35,599 bases of DNA from Salinivibrio sharmensis (GTDB taxonomy: Bacteria > Pseudomonadota > Gammaproteobacteria > Enterobacterales > Vibrionaceae), in contig NZ_MUFC01000020.1 of NCBI RefSeq assembly GCF_001995985.1, positions 7,439-43,037 on the forward strand. The letters are read 5' to 3'. The stretch's first letter is position 1. Every line of letters begins with the position of its first letter. This document shows, one piece after another, positions 19,448-28,591 of the stretch. The position numbers and the translations under genes were made by a program. A model generated the notes under the pieces. The model had not been told where the DNA came from and did not search any database. It saw only the letters and a list, made by a program, of their open reading frames with translations.

Positions 19448-20500
19448 GTGGCAAAAAAGAAAAAGCTAACCAAGGGGCAACTGCGACGGGTCAGATCCAA
19501 CCAGCAGCGCCGGATCAAAGATAAAGATAACGATCTTCAGTGGGAAGATGCAGCGCTGGAGTCTGCGCGTGAAGGGCGTGTTATCACCCGTTTTGGCCAG
19601 CACGCCGATATCGAAGACCCGGATACAGGAAAAGTGCATAGGTGCAACCTACGCCGCTCTGTCCATAGTTTAGTCACCGGCGACCGAGTGGTCTGGCGCC
19701 CCGGTAAAGAGACACTTGATGGGTTTGCTGGGGTGGTAGAAGCCGTCCGTGAGCGTGATTCTGTGCTCACTCGCCCCGATTATTACGATGGGGTCAAGCC
19801 AGTGGCTGCGAACATTGATCAAGTCGTGATCGTGGCCGCTATTTTACCCGAGCTGTCGCTCAACATTATCGACCGTTATCTGATTGCCTGTGAGGCTCTA
19901 GATATCGCGCCGCTGATTGTTGTCAATAAAGTCGACTTATTGGACGAAGAAGGTCGGGAGATGGTCGATGAACTACTCGATATCTATCGAGAAATAGGTT
20001 ATTCCGTGGTGATGGTCAGCGCAGACTCGGGCGAAGGTATGTCGGCGCTCGTCCAACACCTCGACCAACATGTCAGCGTCTTTGTCGGCCAATCCGGTGT
20101 CGGTAAATCGAGCTTGGTCAATACCCTACTCCCTGACGTCCACGCCCAAACCTACCAGGTATCGGAAAATTCAGGGCTCGGCCAACATACGACCACCGCT
20201 GCACGTTTGTACCATTTTGATCAAGGTGGCGACCTGATTGACTCCCCTGGCGTGCGTGAATTTGGCTTATGGCATTTAGAACCGGAACAAATTGCCCATG
20301 GCTTTGTCGAATTTCGTGACTATTTAGGTGGGTGTAAGTTCCGTGATTGCAAACATGGTGATGATCCCGGTTGCCTACTGCGACAAGCGGTCGAAGATGG
20401 ACATATTAGTGTCGAGCGCTTTGATAGCTACCACCGTATCATTGAGAGCATGAAAGAAGCCAAAGACAACCGTCAGTTCTCTCGCAATAAGCAACACTGA
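19448..20500 (+). CDS. rsgA: Ribosome small-subunit-dependent GTPase RsgA
   Basis: RsgA is a circularly permuted GTPase that checks late assembly of the 30S subunit and releases RbfA. The 350-residue product equals the E. coli length. It has a basic N-terminal tail ([20 protein letters not shown]), an OB-fold, then permuted G motifs NKVD (160-163), P-loop GQSGVGKS (214-221) and DSPG (265-268). The C-terminal zinc site C296-x4-C301-x-H303-x5-C309 is complete. The start codon is GTG at 19448. It is followed by psd 96 bp downstream in the same direction. Confidence 0.97.
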   Translation: MAKKKKLTKGQLRRVRSNQQRRIKDKDNDLQWEDAALESAREGRVITRFGQHADIEDPDTGKVHRCNLRRSVHSLVTGDRVVWRPGKETLDGFAGVVEAVRERDSVLTRPDYYDGVKPVAANIDQVVIVAAILPELSLNIIDRYLIACEALDIAPLIVVNKVDLLDEEGREMVDELLDIYREIGYSVVMVSADSGEGMSALVQHLDQHVSVFVGQSGVGKSSLVNTLLPDVHAQTYQVSENSGLGQHTTTAARLYHFDQGGDLIDSPGVREFGLWHLEPEQIAHGFVEFRDYLGGCKFRDCKHGDDPGCLLRQAVEDGHISVERFDSYHRIIESMKEAKDNRQFSRNKQH

Positions 20501-20596
20501 GCGGCTGTCACTTCGCCCACAGATTCGCTACACTGCGCGCCAGTAAAGGTGCGCATCACCTGCATCATCAACACAATAACTGGTTAGGACTACACT

Positions 20597-21460
20597 GTGC
20601 GAGACGATTTGAAAGTCGGCCTACAATATCTTACGCCGAAACACGCGTTAACCCGATTAATGGGCAAGCTTGCGAGCTTAAAAGGTGGCTGGTTAACCAC
20701 TGCTGTGATCAAATGGTTTATCAAGCAATATCACGTCGATATGAGCGAAGCGAAAGTCAGCGATCCGAGTTACTATCGCACCTTTAACGACTTTTTCGTC
20801 CGCGAGCTGAAGCCTGCACTTCGTCCTATCGAAGGCGATCACGACACACTTGTCTTTCCCGCAGATGCCTGTGTCAGCCAAGCTGGCGCCATCGATCAAG
20901 GCCGCTTGATTCAAGCGAAAGGCCATAGCTTCTCACTGACTGAATTGATCGGTGGCGATGACACCTTAGCAGCAAAATTTGATCAGGGGGAATTCGCCAC
21001 CTTGTACCTTTCCCCTCGCGACTATCACCGCGTCCACATGCCGTGTGACGGGGTGTTGCGAGAGATGATTTATATTCCTGGCGACTTGTTTTCAGTGAAT
21101 CCATTGACGGCAGAAAACGTGCCTAATCTCTTTGCACGTAACGAGCGTGTCGTGTGCGTTTTCGATACGGAATTTGGTCCCATGGCGCAAATATTAGTCG
21201 GCGCCACCATTGTCGGCAGTATCGAAACCACGTGGGCAGGGACGGTTACCCCACCCACTGGCGGCAGTATTCGTCGCTGGCAATACCCAAGCGAAGGGGA
21301 CCAAGCGATTCACTTTGCTCAAGGTGACGAAATGGGTCGGTTTAAGCTTGGGTCTACCGTGATTAACCTGTTCCCTATAGGAGCGGTACACTTTGATGAT
21401 TGCGTTTGCCCTGGAGAAACCACACGGCTCGGGCAAGCTTACGCGCATCGCCAGCGCTAA
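20597..21460 (+). CDS. psd: Phosphatidylserine decarboxylase proenzyme
   Basis: Psd converts phosphatidylserine to phosphatidylethanolamine at the inner membrane. The proenzyme cuts itself at the LGST motif (251-254) to create the pyruvoyl prosthetic group; the motif lies in [13 protein letters not shown] and is intact. The catalytic Asp (FPAD, D90) and His (HRVHMP, H147) of the self-cleavage triad are also present. The 287-residue product lacks the acidic C-terminal tail of E. coli Psd (322 residues), which is dispensable in the family. The start is GTG 20597 with AGGA upstream. It is linked to rsgA as in E. coli and ends at a strong terminator. The usual next gene, mscM, is absent. Confidence 0.97.
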   Translation: MRDDLKVGLQYLTPKHALTRLMGKLASLKGGWLTTAVIKWFIKQYHVDMSEAKVSDPSYYRTFNDFFVRELKPALRPIEGDHDTLVFPADACVSQAGAIDQGRLIQAKGHSFSLTELIGGDDTLAAKFDQGEFATLYLSPRDYHRVHMPCDGVLREMIYIPGDLFSVNPLTAENVPNLFARNERVVCVFDTEFGPMAQILVGATIVGSIETTWAGTVTPPTGGSIRRWQYPSEGDQAIHFAQGDEMGRFKLGSTVINLFPIGAVHFDDCVCPGETTRLGQAYAHRQR

Positions 21461-21495
21461 CCCACCGCACCTATCCAAAGTAGAAAATGTGAAAT

Positions 21496-21519
21496 AAGGG
21501 GCATTTATGCCCCTTTTTT
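21496..21519 (+). terminator. Rho-independent terminator after psd
   Basis: A 9-bp stem (AAGGGGCAT/ATGCCCCTT, 21496-21504 with 21507-21515) runs directly into a T tract, 36 nt beyond the psd stop. Confidence 0.92.
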
Positions 21520-21663
21520 GTGTCGAAACTCGGAGATTTTTCCCGTTAATCGTCGATGCAGCACCGTATGATAAGGATATTCCATTACTGATAACCAGGC
21601 GCACGCGAGTCTTCGCGTCTCAAGCAGAACGCGCTCGCCCACCGATGACGAAGGAGCGTATTT

Positions 21664-23070
21664 GTGATTAATGCTCATTTTATCAAATTACTGGTCGCCC
21701 TCGGCTTACCGCTCGTATTATTACTGATACCCACCGATTGGTTGCCCATTGCTAACCTCACCATTGTTCAACACCGGTTATTGGCGATCTTTTTGATGGC
21801 AGCCTTGCTATGGGTCCTTGAGCCTGTGCCTGTTTTTTCTACGTCTTTACTGATTATCACACTGCAATTGGTGATGATTTCGGATAAAGGCTTGCACTGG
21901 TTTCGCGGCGAAACCGCGCATCACCCCCGGGGCGAATTAATCCCCTATACCGATATTTTAAGTGCGTTTTCATCCCCCATTATTATTCTGTTTATGGGAG
22001 GATTTTCACTGGCCATCGCCGCGTCAAAATATGAACTGGATATCAACTTAGCACGTGTATTGCTGAAACCCTTTGGTCAGCACCCTAAATTTATCATGCT
22101 CGGTCTGATGTTAATTACCGCGGTATTCTCGATGTTTATGTCCAATACTGCCACCACGGTGATGATGCTGGCGCTATTAACGCCAATTATCGCAGTGCTG
22201 CCAAAGGGGGATCCTCTTATCAAGGCGCTCGTGCTTTGCATTCCCGTGGCCGCCAATACCGGTGGCATTGCCACCCCAATAGGAACGCCCCCAAACGCCA
22301 TTGCCTTACAGTATCTAACGGGAGAGTATAAAGTCTCTTTTTTGGGCTGGATGCAGATGGGTCTGCCTTTCGTGATCGTTCAGCTCACCTTCGCCTGGTG
22401 GCTATTACAACGTCTCTTTCGTAGCCAACAGACCCAAGTCAATCTCGCTTTAGAGGGACGCTTTCTACAAAGCTGGCAAGCCTACACTGTCTATATCACC
22501 TTCGCCCTCACGATTGTGCTCTGGCTCACCACCAGTTTGCATGGCATGAACACCTACGTGGTTGCAGTGATACCACTGGCGATTTTTACCCTCACCGGCA
22601 TTATTGGTAAGCCGGAGCTTAAACAAATCAACTGGGATGTCTTATGGCTGGTCGCTGGCGGGATTGCAATGGGGATCGCGCTCGATCAAACAGGGCTTGC
22701 CGCGGCGCTCGCACATGCGGTCGATTACAACTTGCTTACCGCCATGACGGTGCTGGTTACCTTGTCGATTATCTGCTGGCTGATGGCGAACTTTATGTCC
22801 AACACAGCCACCGCCAACCTCTTAATGCCGATAGCCGCAGCCATCGCGACCTCCATGCCCGCACTGGCAAGCATTGGCGGTATGCAGGGGCTATTAATTG
22901 TGGTCGCCTTTTCCGCTTCCTTGGGGATGATTCTACCCGTTTCGACACCGCCCAATTCATTGGCGTATTCAACCGGCTTTATCAACAGTCAAGATTTGGT
23001 AAAGGTCGGGGTTATTTTAGGGGTCAGTGGTTTAGGTTTGGTTTACAGTGCTGTCGTTTTACTCACATGA
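21664..23070 (+). CDS. DASS/SLC13-family sodium-coupled anion (dicarboxylate) transporter
   Basis: A 468-residue inner-membrane protein of about eleven hydrophobic segments. The two diagnostic SNT motifs of the divalent anion/sodium symporter family are present in inverted-repeat positions: FMSNTATTVMM (SNT at 160-162) and NFMSNTATANLLMPIA (SNT at 379-381). The partner loops NTGGIATPIGTPPNAIA and LPVSTPPNSLAYSTGF are also clear. In this family these loops bind sodium and a carboxylate, typically succinate, fumarate or malate; the exact substrate cannot be read from sequence. The start is GTG 21664 behind AAGGAG. It is a single gene, just after the psd terminator. Supply of C4-dicarboxylates to the nearby fumarate reductase is a plausible but unproven role. 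Confidence 0.92.
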   Translation: MINAHFIKLLVALGLPLVLLLIPTDWLPIANLTIVQHRLLAIFLMAALLWVLEPVPVFSTSLLIITLQLVMISDKGLHWFRGETAHHPRGELIPYTDILSAFSSPIIILFMGGFSLAIAASKYELDINLARVLLKPFGQHPKFIMLGLMLITAVFSMFMSNTATTVMMLALLTPIIAVLPKGDPLIKALVLCIPVAANTGGIATPIGTPPNAIALQYLTGEYKVSFLGWMQMGLPFVIVQLTFAWWLLQRLFRSQQTQVNLALEGRFLQSWQAYTVYITFALTIVLWLTTSLHGMNTYVVAVIPLAIFTLTGIIGKPELKQINWDVLWLVAGGIAMGIALDQTGLAAALAHAVDYNLLTAMTVLVTLSIICWLMANFMSNTATANLLMPIAAAIATSMPALASIGGMQGLLIVVAFSASLGMILPVSTPPNSLAYSTGFINSQDLVKVGVILGVSGLGLVYSAVVLLT

Positions 23071-23236
23071 CAATCGTTTAACGATTGAGACACAAAACGA
23101 TAGATTCGCCCCAGAACGAGAAAATTGATATTTTTCATCGGTTAAAAATGGGATAACACCAAAGATGTGAGTAAGACAGCCAACTGAGCTTTGAGGATAA
23201 ACCCACTTTTTGCAAAATTCTTTATCCCTCATTGAC

Positions 23237-23263
23237 TCAAGCTTTCTACAATTAAGCAGATAC
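23237..23263 (+). promoter_or_regulatory. Candidate FliA (sigma-28) promoter of the first chemoreceptor
   Basis: TCAAGCTT (23237-23244), an 11-bp spacer, then GCAGATAC (23256-23263). This matches 6 of 8 bases at each element of the flagellar consensus TAAAGTTT-N11-GCCGATAA, with exact spacing. It lies about 45 bp before the chemoreceptor start, as expected for a motility-regulated receptor gene. Confidence 0.6.
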
Positions 23264-23309
23264 TCAATAAGAAAGTATCATCAAAACGTGGTAGTACGAG
23301 GGATCTTTA

Positions 23310-25196
23310 ATGAAATTCACCATCAAGACCAAAATATTGCTTGCTGTTGCTTTGGTCGTTGCCTTAGTCAGTGCAGTACAGGCATGGTTTTCCGTTAACC
23401 AATTGGAACAAGAGACGCAGCAAAACGTTACCGAACAAATGCGCGATGTCGGTCTTTCCACCAGCAATTTTATCGAAGAGTGGCTAGATATCCGCAGTGA
23501 CATGTTAGTCGCCAATGTGCCATTGATTGCGACCCAGCCCAATGTTGATCGAGAACTCTTATTGACCAAACGCCAAGGTGACTTTCTCACCGTTTACGCC
23601 GGCTTTGCCGATGGCTCTGTTGCTTATGGTGACAAAACGGAGAGCTGGCCGGCCAATTACGACCCACGGACTCGGCCTTGGTACAAACAGGCCAACGCCG
23701 CCAATGAGCTGATTATCACGCCACCTTATGTCGATGCCAATGGCGCTGGGATGGTGATCAGTTTTGCCAAATCGTTCAATCAACGCTATGAGGGCGTCAT
23801 TGCTGCAGACCTCTCCGTTGACGCCATTGTGCAAGAAGTGCTCAACGTGCGTTTGCCCAACCAAGGCTTTGCCTTTTTGGTGGACGGGAATAACAATGTC
23901 GTCGCTTATCGGGATACCGCGCTCAGTACCAAAGCGCTCACCGAGGTTGACGATGAGCTCACCCCCGCTTTTATCCAAAAGGCACGTAACAGTGACGCAC
24001 TCGCGAGCATTACCTTTGACGGTGACGGAAGAGAAAAGCTGCTCGCGGTGACGCCCGTTGAAGGCGCTGACTGGAGCCTTGGCGTGGTACAAGACAAAAA
24101 GTTGGCGTTTGCGTCTGTCTCAGAGCAGATTGTGTCCACCTTGGTCACGTCAGTGATTCTCTTTGTGATCATTGCATTGATTGCCGGCGCCCTTATCCAC
24201 CGGATGTTGGCGCCACTGACCCAACTGACACAGGCTGTGAGCTCACTTTCAAAAGGCAGTGGGGATCTGACTCAGCGCCTTGATATTGTCCGTAAAGATG
24301 AAATCGGTGAGTTAGCCGGGCACGTCAATGCGTTCCTTGAGCAGTTACAAGCGATGATAGGCCGCAGCGTCACTCAGAGTGTGACCTTGTCTGATAGGGC
24401 CGACCAATGTCGCAACCTTGCTCACCAGTCCAGTAGTTTGGTGGGTCAGCAGCAAGGCGATGTGGATCAAATTGCCACCGCCATCCATGAGATGTCGACC
24501 ACGGCCAACGAAGTGGCCAGTAACGCCGAACAAACCGCTCGCTCCGCCCAAGAGGCAGAGGGATCATGCCGTGACGGCCTAGAGGTCGTGGAAAGTAACC
24601 GTGATGCCATTACCCAACTGGCAGAACAGGTGGAACAAGCCACAGATGTAATCCGTGAACTGGATACCAACTCACAAAGCATCAACCAAATTATCTCCAC
24701 CATTCAAGATATCGCGGAGCAGACTAACCTCCTTGCACTTAACGCTGCGATAGAGGCGGCGCGTGCCGGTGAACAAGGGCGCGGCTTTGCCGTGGTCGCC
24801 GACGAAGTCCGTGTGCTGAGTCAGCGTACTCATGACTCTACGGAAGAGATCCGTAACATGATTGAAACGCTGCAAAATACCACTCAACGCGCAGTAGATG
24901 GCATGACCCAAAGCAACGAGATGGCCACCTCAAGTGTCGAGCGCGCGGCCTCAGCGAGCGACAAGCTCAACGAAATCACCCGTGCAATTGGCGACATTTC
25001 TGAGATGGCCGCGCAAATTGCCAGCGCGGCTGAAGAACAACGTGCGGTGACCGAGGATATCAACCGTAATACCCAAGCGGTACGTGACCTATCGTTAGAG
25101 ATCCACCAAAAATCCAATGAAACGGGCGAGCAAGGTGAGCAAATGGCGCAAGATGCGCAAGAAATGCACAACGACCTCTCCAAGTTCAAAGTATAA
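23310..25196 (+). CDS. Methyl-accepting chemotaxis protein with amino-acid-type dCache domain
   Basis: A transmembrane chemoreceptor of 628 residues: helix 1 (about 8-27), a periplasmic dCache_1 sensor (about 35-270), helix 2 (about 275-297), HAMP (about 298-350), and a cytoplasmic signalling domain with the conserved tip [20 protein letters not shown] (471-490) and [12 protein letters not shown] after it. In the sensor, Y117-x4-R122-x-W124-Y125 and D167 fit the residue pattern of amino-acid-binding dCache (dCache_1AA) receptors such as PctA. There is no C-terminal NWETF-type pentapeptide for CheR tethering; the protein ends DLSKFKV. A FliA-like promoter precedes it. It is paralogous to the next gene along its whole length. 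The ligand class is inferred, not shown. Confidence 0.96.
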   Translation: MKFTIKTKILLAVALVVALVSAVQAWFSVNQLEQETQQNVTEQMRDVGLSTSNFIEEWLDIRSDMLVANVPLIATQPNVDRELLLTKRQGDFLTVYAGFADGSVAYGDKTESWPANYDPRTRPWYKQANAANELIITPPYVDANGAGMVISFAKSFNQRYEGVIAADLSVDAIVQEVLNVRLPNQGFAFLVDGNNNVVAYRDTALSTKALTEVDDELTPAFIQKARNSDALASITFDGDGREKLLAVTPVEGADWSLGVVQDKKLAFASVSEQIVSTLVTSVILFVIIALIAGALIHRMLAPLTQLTQAVSSLSKGSGDLTQRLDIVRKDEIGELAGHVNAFLEQLQAMIGRSVTQSVTLSDRADQCRNLAHQSSSLVGQQQGDVDQIATAIHEMSTTANEVASNAEQTARSAQEAEGSCRDGLEVVESNRDAITQLAEQVEQATDVIRELDTNSQSINQIISTIQDIAEQTNLLALNAAIEAARAGEQGRGFAVVADEVRVLSQRTHDSTEEIRNMIETLQNTTQRAVDGMTQSNEMATSSVERAASASDKLNEITRAIGDISEMAAQIASAAEEQRAVTEDINRNTQAVRDLSLEIHQKSNETGEQGEQMAQDAQEMHNDLSKFKV

Positions 25197-25208
25197 CCTG
25201 AGCCACTG

Positions 25209-25236
25209 CAGTCTGCCTGCCTGGGTAGGCAGACTG
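25209..25236 (+). terminator. Perfect 10-bp hairpin after the first chemoreceptor
   Basis: CAGTCTGCCT (25209-25218) pairs with AGGCAGACTG (25227-25236) around an 8-nt loop, 12 nt after the stop codon. No T run follows, so it may be an RNA-stabilising or weak termination structure rather than a full intrinsic terminator. Confidence 0.5.
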
Positions 25237-25377
25237 TCACTGGCAGAAAGATCACAGATTCATCCTTCTTTTCGCGCTTTGCTGCTGTTGTAACCGCATT
25301 TTGTCTTATCGATCCAACTTTAGTGCAAACGTTGCGTATACACTTGTGACACTTTTCAAGCAGATGGAAATGTGTCT

Positions 25378-27255
25378 ATGCCCAAGCCAACCATTAAGCT
25401 AAAAATCATTGTGGCGATTGCCTTTATCGTGGCCTTGGTCAGTGCGGTACTTGCCAGCATTTCTGTGCGTCAACTCCAAAGCGAGACGACCAGCAGTATT
25501 ACCAAGCAAATGCATGATGTCGGGGATGCTACCGTTCAGTTTATCGATAGCTGGCTCAGCACTCGCGCCGATATGCTATTGGCAAACGAATCACTGATCG
25601 CCAATCAGGCCAATGTCGATCGCGAGCTTTTGGTGACCAAGCGAGCCGGGCATTTCCTCTCCGTGTATGCCGGCTTTGAAGATGGCCGTATCGCCTACGG
25701 TGATAAAAACGAAGATTGGCCTGCCGACTATGACCCGCGTACTCGCCCTTGGTATCAAAGCGCCAGTGACGCCAATGGCTTAATCATTACCGAACCCTAT
25801 CAAGATTTCGACGGCAGTTTGGTGGTCAGTCTCGCCAAGGCCTTCAATGGCCAATATCAAGGCGTGCTGGCTGCCGATGTCACCGTCACCGATATTGTCG
25901 AGCAAGTGTTAAATTTAAAACTCAGTAATGGCTTTGCCTTTCTCGTCGATGGTGACAACCGCTTAGTGGCGTATCGCGACACAGATCTCAGTCGCCAACC
26001 CCTCACTGAGCTGGATGAAGAGCTCACCCCGACATTTATGGCCAATGCAAGCGCACAACGCCAACTCACCACCTTTGAGCTCAATGGCAAAGAAAAGCTA
26101 CTCGCGGCTATCGAAGTGCCCAATACCGATTGGACCTTGGGTATCGTTGAAGACAAGACGCAAGCCTATGCCTCAGTATCAGAGCAAATTACCTTTGTGG
26201 TGATTGCCTCAGTGATTTTGTTTATCGTGATTGCCTTTGTCGCCGGCGCGTTAATCAAACAACTGCTAAAGCCATTAGGCGAGCTGACAGGCGCAGTGCG
26301 CACCCTATCAGCAGGTGAAGGGGATCTGACGCAAAGGATCAACATCGCCCGCCAAGATGAAATTGGCGAATTGGCTGAATACGTCAATGCCTTCCTCGCT
26401 CAGCTCCAGCAGATGGTGGGTAAAGCGGTTAGTCAGAGCATGACGTTGTCAGAAAGCGCGGAAGAGTGCCGAACCCACGCCCTGCAATCCAGTCAGCTGG
26501 TTGATAAGCAGCAAAATGACGTTGACCAAATAGCGACGGCTATCCACGAAATGTCGACCACGGCCAACGAGGTCGCCAGTCACGCCGAAGATACGGCCTC
26601 ATCGGCGCAACAAGCGGAGCAGTCATGCCAAGAAGGGTTGAGCGTGGTCGGCGATAACCGCAATGCCATCACCCAACTCGCCGAGCAAGTAGAACGCGCG
26701 ACCAATGTAATCCGTGAACTGGATGAAAATGCACAGAGCATTAACCAAATCATCGCGACCATTCAAGGGGTGGCCGAGCAAACCAACTTGCTTGCCCTAA
26801 ACGCGGCGATTGAAGCAGCCCGGGCTGGCGATCAAGGGCGCGGGTTTGCAGTGGTTGCCGATGAAGTGCGCGTGCTGAGCCAGCGTACCCATGACTCCAC
26901 CGAAGAAATTCGCAACATGATTGAGACGCTGCAGCACACCACGCAGCGTGCGGTCGATGATATGACCCAAAGTAACGAAATGGCGACATCGAGTGTGGAT
27001 CGCGCCGAAGCGGCCAGTGAGCGCCTCAACCAAATCACCAGCGCTATTGGTACGATTTCAGAAATGGCGATTCAAATTGCCAGTGCTGCAGAGGAGCAGC
27101 GCGCAGTGACTGACGACATCAACCGTAATACTCAAGCGGTAAAAGATCTGTCCTATGAAATCCACCAGCAAGCCAGTGCCACCGGCGATCAAGGTGAGAG
27201 CATGGCGCAAGCCGCGCGGGATATGCATCAAGACTTATCCAAGTTTAAAGTCTAG
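25378..27255 (+). CDS. Methyl-accepting chemotaxis protein, tandem paralogue with dCache domain
   Basis: The same architecture as the preceding receptor: helix 1 (about 9-28), dCache sensor, helix 2, HAMP, and signalling domain with the tip [20 protein letters not shown]. The sensor keeps the amino-acid motif (Y118, R123, W125, Y126, D167). The signalling half is close to identical to its neighbour, while the sensor half is clearly more diverged, as expected after duplication and ligand divergence. I start at ATG 25378 (MPKPTIKLKI, 625 residues), which aligns with its paralogue; a GTG two codons upstream is possible. The C-terminus DLSKFKV is shared and no CheR tether is present. I saw no sigma-28 match as good as the one before the first copy. 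A strong terminator follows. Confidence 0.95.
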   Translation: MPKPTIKLKIIVAIAFIVALVSAVLASISVRQLQSETTSSITKQMHDVGDATVQFIDSWLSTRADMLLANESLIANQANVDRELLVTKRAGHFLSVYAGFEDGRIAYGDKNEDWPADYDPRTRPWYQSASDANGLIITEPYQDFDGSLVVSLAKAFNGQYQGVLAADVTVTDIVEQVLNLKLSNGFAFLVDGDNRLVAYRDTDLSRQPLTELDEELTPTFMANASAQRQLTTFELNGKEKLLAAIEVPNTDWTLGIVEDKTQAYASVSEQITFVVIASVILFIVIAFVAGALIKQLLKPLGELTGAVRTLSAGEGDLTQRINIARQDEIGELAEYVNAFLAQLQQMVGKAVSQSMTLSESAEECRTHALQSSQLVDKQQNDVDQIATAIHEMSTTANEVASHAEDTASSAQQAEQSCQEGLSVVGDNRNAITQLAEQVERATNVIRELDENAQSINQIIATIQGVAEQTNLLALNAAIEAARAGDQGRGFAVVADEVRVLSQRTHDSTEEIRNMIETLQHTTQRAVDDMTQSNEMATSSVDRAEAASERLNQITSAIGTISEMAIQIASAAEEQRAVTDDINRNTQAVKDLSYEIHQQASATGDQGESMAQAARDMHQDLSKFKV

Positions 27256-27271
27256 GTGAATGCCCTTTCAG

Positions 27272-27295
27272 ACGCCGCCGCAAGGCGGCGTTTTT
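27272..27295 (+). terminator. Rho-independent terminator after the second chemoreceptor
   Basis: An 8-bp G+C-rich stem (ACGCCGCC/GGCGGCGT, 27272-27279 with 27284-27291) is capped by a GCAA tetraloop and followed by T residues to 27295. It lies between the convergent chemoreceptor and epmA genes. Confidence 0.93.
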
Positions 27296-27304
27296 ATTAC
27301 GGCG

Positions 27305-28282
27305 CTACGCGCGTGAGACAGGAAACGCGGTCACCGCATCAATGTGATCACAACCGAGCGCGAGCATCACAAGGCGATCGATCCCTAATGCCACACCCGC
27401 GCAATCAGGTAAGCCACTTTCCAGCGCGGCCAGTAAGTACTCATCGATAGGTTGTGGCGATAAACCGCGCGCGACTCGTGCGATATTATCCGCCTCAAAC
27501 CGCTGGCGCTGCTCGTTGGCGTCTTGCAGTTCATAAAAACCATTGGCCAGCTCAATGCCTTGGTAATACACCTCAAACCGATGCGCAACACGCGAGTCTA
27601 CTTCACTGATTTTTGCCAGCGCAGCTTGCGATGAGGGAAAGTCATAAATAAAGGCGGGCGCCTGCTGGCCAATATTCGGCTCCACCATCACGGAGAAAAG
27701 CAACTGCAGCAAGGTATCTTTGTCAGTTTCATCCTGAGTGATGTCTGCCAATCCCTGCGAAGCAGCCAGTGCACGCAGCTCAATAATATCTGCGGTTAAT
27801 GGGCATAGTCCGGTGAACGACTCAAAGGCCGTTTGATAACTCATCCGTGTCGCACCTTGGCACCTAAGTACTGCTTGTAACAACCCATCCATTTCATCCA
27901 TCAAGTCATGGTGGGTATAGCCAGGTTGATACCACTCCAACATCGTAAATTCAGGGTTGTGGTAGCGCCCCGCTTCTTCATTTCGGAACGCTTTGCTAAT
28001 CTGATAAATAGCGCCACTTCCAGCGGCCAATAACCGCTTCATATGGAACTCTGGACTGGTCATGAGGTGCAAGGTGACACCGTCAGCAAAACCCGGTCCA
28101 ACCAAAGACGTTTTGAAGCTATGCAGGTGCACATCGGTGACCGCTGCCTGGCTCAGTACAGGGGTATCCACTTCCCATACCTGACGATCAGCAAAAAATT
28201 GACGGATACGGGCAATGATCGCGGCGCGTTTTTTCAATTGTGACAAGCCTGCGGTTGGCTGCCACTGATTCCTCTCACTCAT
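27305..28282 (-). CDS. epmA: Elongation factor P--(R)-beta-lysine ligase
   Basis: EpmA is a truncated lysyl-tRNA-synthetase paralogue that attaches (R)-beta-lysine to K34 of EF-P. The 325-residue product equals the E. coli length and lacks the anticodon-binding domain of LysRS. Class II motifs are visible: motif 2 in [20 protein letters not shown] and motif 3 in [15 protein letters not shown]. The ATG at 28280-28282 has an AAGG site upstream. It lies next to and divergent from frdA as in E. coli. Its partners epmB and efp are 4-5 kb away in this window. Confidence 0.97.
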   Translation of the reverse strand: MSERNQWQPTAGLSQLKKRAAIIARIRQFFADRQVWEVDTPVLSQAAVTDVHLHSFKTSLVGPGFADGVTLHLMTSPEFHMKRLLAAGSGAIYQISKAFRNEEAGRYHNPEFTMLEWYQPGYTHHDLMDEMDGLLQAVLRCQGATRMSYQTAFESFTGLCPLTADIIELRALAASQGLADITQDETDKDTLLQLLFSVMVEPNIGQQAPAFIYDFPSSQAALAKISEVDSRVAHRFEVYYQGIELANGFYELQDANEQRQRFEADNIARVARGLSPQPIDEYLLAALESGLPDCAGVALGIDRLVMLALGCDHIDAVTAFPVSRA

Positions 28283-28591
28283 ACGTTTACCCTTGCACTC
28301 TCTGATGGCGTCAGTCTATCGCTGCCGCCTGGAATGACAAGTGCTCATCACTGATGTCACACAACAACTATGTGTCACACGACGCATTTTCTTGGTGAGT
28401 ATTTCTCATTTTTACAAGAGAGGCAGGCACTTAACGACTAACATCACACTTTTATGCAATTTAACACCCATGTCCGCAAAATCACGGCAATTCCCCGACT
28501 GAGTCAATTTTTGCTGTGCACAGATTGCCTACCATGACAGCAGAACAATAAATAAGCCAAGCACTGGCTTTCCCTACACTGGAGGATGAAC
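28283..28591. other. Divergent intergenic region of epmA and frdABCD
   Basis: No gene is visible in these 309 bp. The octamer TGTCACAC occurs twice as a direct repeat, at 28355-28362 and 28373-28380 (18-bp period), with a small palindrome CATCACTGATG just before it (28346-28356). Fumarate reductase operons are usually controlled by FNR, NarL and CRP, but I found no good TTGATNNNNATCAA FNR site and no promoter that I would defend. Confidence 0.5.

Noticed and set aside
23071-23087. Terminator after the DASS transporter (CAATCGTT/AACGATTG)
   Set aside because: The palindrome leaves almost no loop and no T run follows.
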